DNA from: Paenibacillus lignilyticus | Lineage (GTDB): Bacteria > Bacillota > Bacilli > Paenibacillales > Paenibacillaceae | Reading direction: 5' to 3' | Assembly (NCBI RefSeq): GCF_017942085.1 | Contig: NZ_JAGKSP010000007.1 | Coordinates: 62,001 to 126,000 of the forward strand | DNA: 64,000 nucleotides | Part shown: in pieces, positions 61,769-64,000 of the stretch | How the letters are laid out: each line of letters opens with the position of its first letter | Position numbering within the stretch: the stretch's first letter is position 1 | Translations under genes and position numbers: made by a program | The notes under the pieces: model-generated | The model's input: only the letters and a program-made list of their open reading frames with translations | What the model was told of the DNA's origin: nothing | Databases searched by the model: none

Positions 61769-63103
61769 ATGTCCGCAAACATAGCCTTGGTTCAAGAGAA
61801 TAAGTCGGCGGTTCAAACCGAGCAGTGTCCGGAATGCCATTCGCATGTCGCGGCTCATCCGAATTTTATGTCTTGGTGCGAGTGTGGCTGGAATCTGAAG
61901 CCCCATCGTCAGGAACATGCGCCGTCGATGTTTGCATCCTTCTATGAGCGGCTTGGACAACGAGTTGGGAAACAGCTGCTCAGCGATATGGAAGTCCTCG
62001 AGCATTTAATGCCTAAGCCGTCTAAAACCAAGCTGTTTACAATCGTAATGGCGACGGTCGTTCATGCGATTTCCCTGGCCATGGTGCTGCTCTGTTTATT
62101 CGCGTTGTCTATCTATCGAGAGTACCCGGTGTTAGCGATTCTTGCCGTCCCTATGCTGATCTTGTTATGGACGCAGCGTCCGCGCATCCCGAAACTAAGC
62201 AAGGATGAGAAACGGGACATTGTGCCAAGAGAGCAATTTCCTAGCCTGTATGCCTTCTCGGATCAGATTGCCGATTATCTCCATATGCCTCATTTTGAGG
62301 GCATTCTTATTGACGAAGAGTTTAATGCGTCTTACCGTCAAGTAGGGTTAAAGCAGAAACGGTATTTGACGCTGGGACTGCCCTTATTCAGCATCTTAAG
62401 TCCGGCTGAGAAGGCTGCGCTCATAGGCCATGAGGCGGGGCATGGCATCAATGGGGATTCTACTCGAAATTTATATACATTTACTGCGATTATCACGCTG
62501 GAAAATTGGTTTAGATTGCTGGCTTCAAGGGGGGAAGATGAAGTTCTGGTTGAAGGCAACCTATTTGGGCTCGTATCGAATGTCGTAGGGATGCTAATGA
62601 GAATGGTCTCTTTTATTCCGCAGTTGCTTATCAAGCTCTTTATTCATTCGATTTATTACGAGAGCCAGAAGGCCGAGTATATGGCGGATTATCTCGGGGC
62701 AAAAGTCGGAGGTACAGAGGGAGCAATTGGCCTATCACGAAAAATGTTTTGTGAGACCACTTTTGTGCTGTCGGGTCAGCGGTTTGTCCTTAGGGGGGCA
62801 AAGGGGAATTATTTTGACGAGCTTAAGGCAGCTGTGGGGTCTATTCCGCCGCGTGAAATCGAACGCATCCGGCGCGTCGAGATGATGGAAGGCTCTACGC
62901 TGGATCGCACGCATCCGCCAACCGCCTATCGCATCCAGACGCTGCAGCATCATGCGCAGCTTGCACCTGGGGCGATTCAGTTGACCGGAGAGCAGTTGAA
63001 GCAGCTGGAGCGTGAGCTGAGTGCAGTGGAAGCGAAGCTGCAGGAGCGGCTTGTAAATCTACTTAAAGAGAAACTGTACAAAAAGCCTATCCATCAGGGA
63101 TAG
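61769..63103 (+). CDS. M48-family zinc metallopeptidase with N-terminal zinc ribbon
   Basis: A 444-residue membrane protease. A zinc ribbon lies at about 19-42 (CPECHSH...WCECGWNL). Two hydrophobic helices follow at about 95-135. The catalytic motif is IGHEAGHGINGD (HExxH) near residue 225, and the third ligand Glu is in ESQKAEYMADYLGAKVGG near residue 300, the HtpX/Ste24 arrangement. It may take part in membrane-protein quality control. The zinc ribbon in front is a less common addition. The gene stands alone, ending in a bidirectional terminator shared with the GH4 gene. Confidence 0.9.
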   Translation: MSANIALVQENKSAVQTEQCPECHSHVAAHPNFMSWCECGWNLKPHRQEHAPSMFASFYERLGQRVGKQLLSDMEVLEHLMPKPSKTKLFTIVMATVVHAISLAMVLLCLFALSIYREYPVLAILAVPMLILLWTQRPRIPKLSKDEKRDIVPREQFPSLYAFSDQIADYLHMPHFEGILIDEEFNASYRQVGLKQKRYLTLGLPLFSILSPAEKAALIGHEAGHGINGDSTRNLYTFTAIITLENWFRLLASRGEDEVLVEGNLFGLVSNVVGMLMRMVSFIPQLLIKLFIHSIYYESQKAEYMADYLGAKVGGTEGAIGLSRKMFCETTFVLSGQRFVLRGAKGNYFDELKAAVGSIPPREIERIRRVEMMEGSTLDRTHPPTAYRIQTLQHHAQLAPGAIQLTGEQLKQLERELSAVEAKLQERLVNLLKEKLYKKPIHQG

Positions 63104-63107
63104 GCTT
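63080..63107. terminator. Terminator overlapping the end of the M48 gene
   Basis: AAAGCCTATCC pairs with GGATAGGCTTT over ATCAG. It overlaps the last codons of the M48 gene and has A/T flanks for both strands. Confidence 0.75.
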
Positions 63108-63140
63108 TGCTGCAGTTTCAACGCTTTGTTAAAGGTGGTA

Positions 63141-64000
63141 TTACTTCGCAAGCTCCCCGAATCGGGAGTACACTGCGAGTGCCGGATCAATCGGCACATC
63201 TGCGCGCTGCACATTGGCCGGGATGTTGATGGTTGGCGTTGGACGCGGCAGTCGGCCCTCGAACTGCGGCAGGTATTGCTGCTGCGCAATCATCATCTCG
63301 GTTACCATCTCGCGAATTTGCTTCAGCGTGAGGACCGAAGAGGTGAGCGGATCGAGCGCAACGGCTTGCACGACCGTTTCCGGGTCGCCGGTTTTCGCGG
63401 CAAGTACGGTCAAGCGCTGCACGTTGATGTTGGTCATGTTCAGTGCGGCGCATTGCGGCGGCAGATCACCATTGACCGTGCGATGCAAGCCATTGCGGTC
63501 TGCGAAGACTAGGCCTTCCGCGCAGCAATCTTCGGGCAGATTGGAAATCATGCCGTTATTGCGCAGATTGCCGCTGAACTTGAAGGTGTTGCCTGTTTCA
63601 AGTGCTTCGATGATATAAGCGCAGTACTCTACGCTGCGTGGTGGAAGGTCAACCGGTTCATCGGCAAGGACATCTTTCTCACGGTATTTATCCGCAACAT
63701 ACGTACACCATGTGTAGTAAGCGCCGCTTTCGCCGCCGAAGGACGGCTCGTCGCAGTAGAGGTCGAGGGCTTCCTGGCTGGAGCGGAACCATGGGACATA
63801 CTCGGAGAGATGGCCGGTCGATTCGGTCATGAAATAACCGAAGTGACGGAATACCTCGCCGCGAACCTTCTCATTGACGTAGAATTCCGGCTCTTCGAAT
63901 TTCTCGCGCAGACGAGGGTACAGATCTTCCCCTTTGTGCGAAAGCTTCGTAAACCAGCCCATATGGTTGATTCCCGCAGACACGTAGTCGATTTCTTGCT
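63141..64000 (-). CDS. GH4 family alpha-galactosidase (MelA-like), C-terminal part
   Basis: The open frame runs off the window edge at 64000, so the N-terminal part with the NAD-binding fold is not seen. The visible 286 residues match the C-terminal two-thirds of GH4: DYVSAGINHMGWF (active-site His/Asn region), FGYFMTESTGHLSEYVPWFR and NLRNNGMISNLPEDCCAEG, typical of the alpha-galactosidase branch. GH4 enzymes need NAD and Mn and act on imported galactosides. There is no sign of disruption in the visible part. It is convergent with the M48 protease. Confidence 0.92.
   Translation of the reverse strand, partial: QEIDYVSAGINHMGWFTKLSHKGEDLYPRLREKFEEPEFYVNEKVRGEVFRHFGYFMTESTGHLSEYVPWFRSSQEALDLYCDEPSFGGESGAYYTWCTYVADKYREKDVLADEPVDLPPRSVEYCAYIIEALETGNTFKFSGNLRNNGMISNLPEDCCAEGLVFADRNGLHRTVNGDLPPQCAALNMTNINVQRLTVLAAKTGDPETVVQAVALDPLTSSVLTLKQIREMVTEMMIAQQQYLPQFEGRLPRPTPTINIPANVQRADVPIDPALAVYSRFGELAK

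Overview
The window reads as chromosome of a Gram-positive plant-polysaccharide degrader, most likely Paenibacillus or a close relative (Bacillota). The reasons are strong AGGAGG-type ribosome sites, TTG and GTG starts, two T-box leaders, the divergent ald/adeR pair, a GlnRS, a YesN-type AraC response regulator and many multidomain glycosidases. No rRNA, tRNA, CRISPR array, transposase or prophage was seen.

Layout. 1-9.5 kb is a uronate and fucoside island: uxuA (behind an amplified leader), uxuB, a NIF3-like gene, a GH95 alpha-L-fucosidase, an AraC regulator, uxaB and a zinc dehydrogenase. 9.5-17 kb holds a deaminase-like amidohydrolase, glnS under a glutamine T-box, two signalling or oxidoreductase genes and an ankyrin protein. 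17-24.5 kb holds a GH140-like hydrolase, a sugar-nucleotide-type epimerase, a GNAT, the stumps of a broken regulator/glycosidase pair, an orphan ABC sugar-binding lipoprotein and a secreted GH76 mannanase. 24.6-28.9 kb is ald, adeR and an MFS transporter.

28.9-30.3 kb is the most unusual unit. It is a three-gene operon of a Cys-free seven-helix membrane protein, a 43-residue AgrD-like peptide that has Ser where Cys is usual, and a stand-alone LytTR regulator. A LytTR-type direct repeat sits at the promoter. There is no AgrB and no histidine kinase.

30.4-41 kb is mostly housekeeping and stress genes: VOC protein, WYL regulator, DoxX, cupin, phosphotransferase, PPOX, nucleotidase, LysE exporter, a short metG under a methionine T-box, and a methyltransferase overlapping a MraY paralogue. 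It also has a cluster of DnaA-box-like 9-mers. 41.2-42.2 kb is a non-coding repeat block containing a 51-bp tandem array. 42.3-59 kb is a second carbohydrate island: ArsR-type regulator, GH2 with a poly-G frameshift, YesN-like regulator, GH28, and secreted GH5, DNRLRE and beta-helix/FN3/PA14 proteins. 59-64 kb has a DUF4358 lipoprotein, pepD, an M48 protease and the C-terminal part of a GH4 alpha-galactosidase cut by the window edge.

How it fits together (inference): secreted GH5, GH76, DNRLRE and beta-helix proteins cut mannan, glucan and pectin outside the cell. The signal-less GH95, GH2, GH28, GH140 and GH4 enzymes finish oligomers inside. Galacturonate and glucuronate then flow through UxaB, UxuB and UxuA towards 2-keto-3-deoxygluconate. 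The uronate isomerase, KDG kinase, KDPG aldolase and sugar-importer permeases are not in this window.
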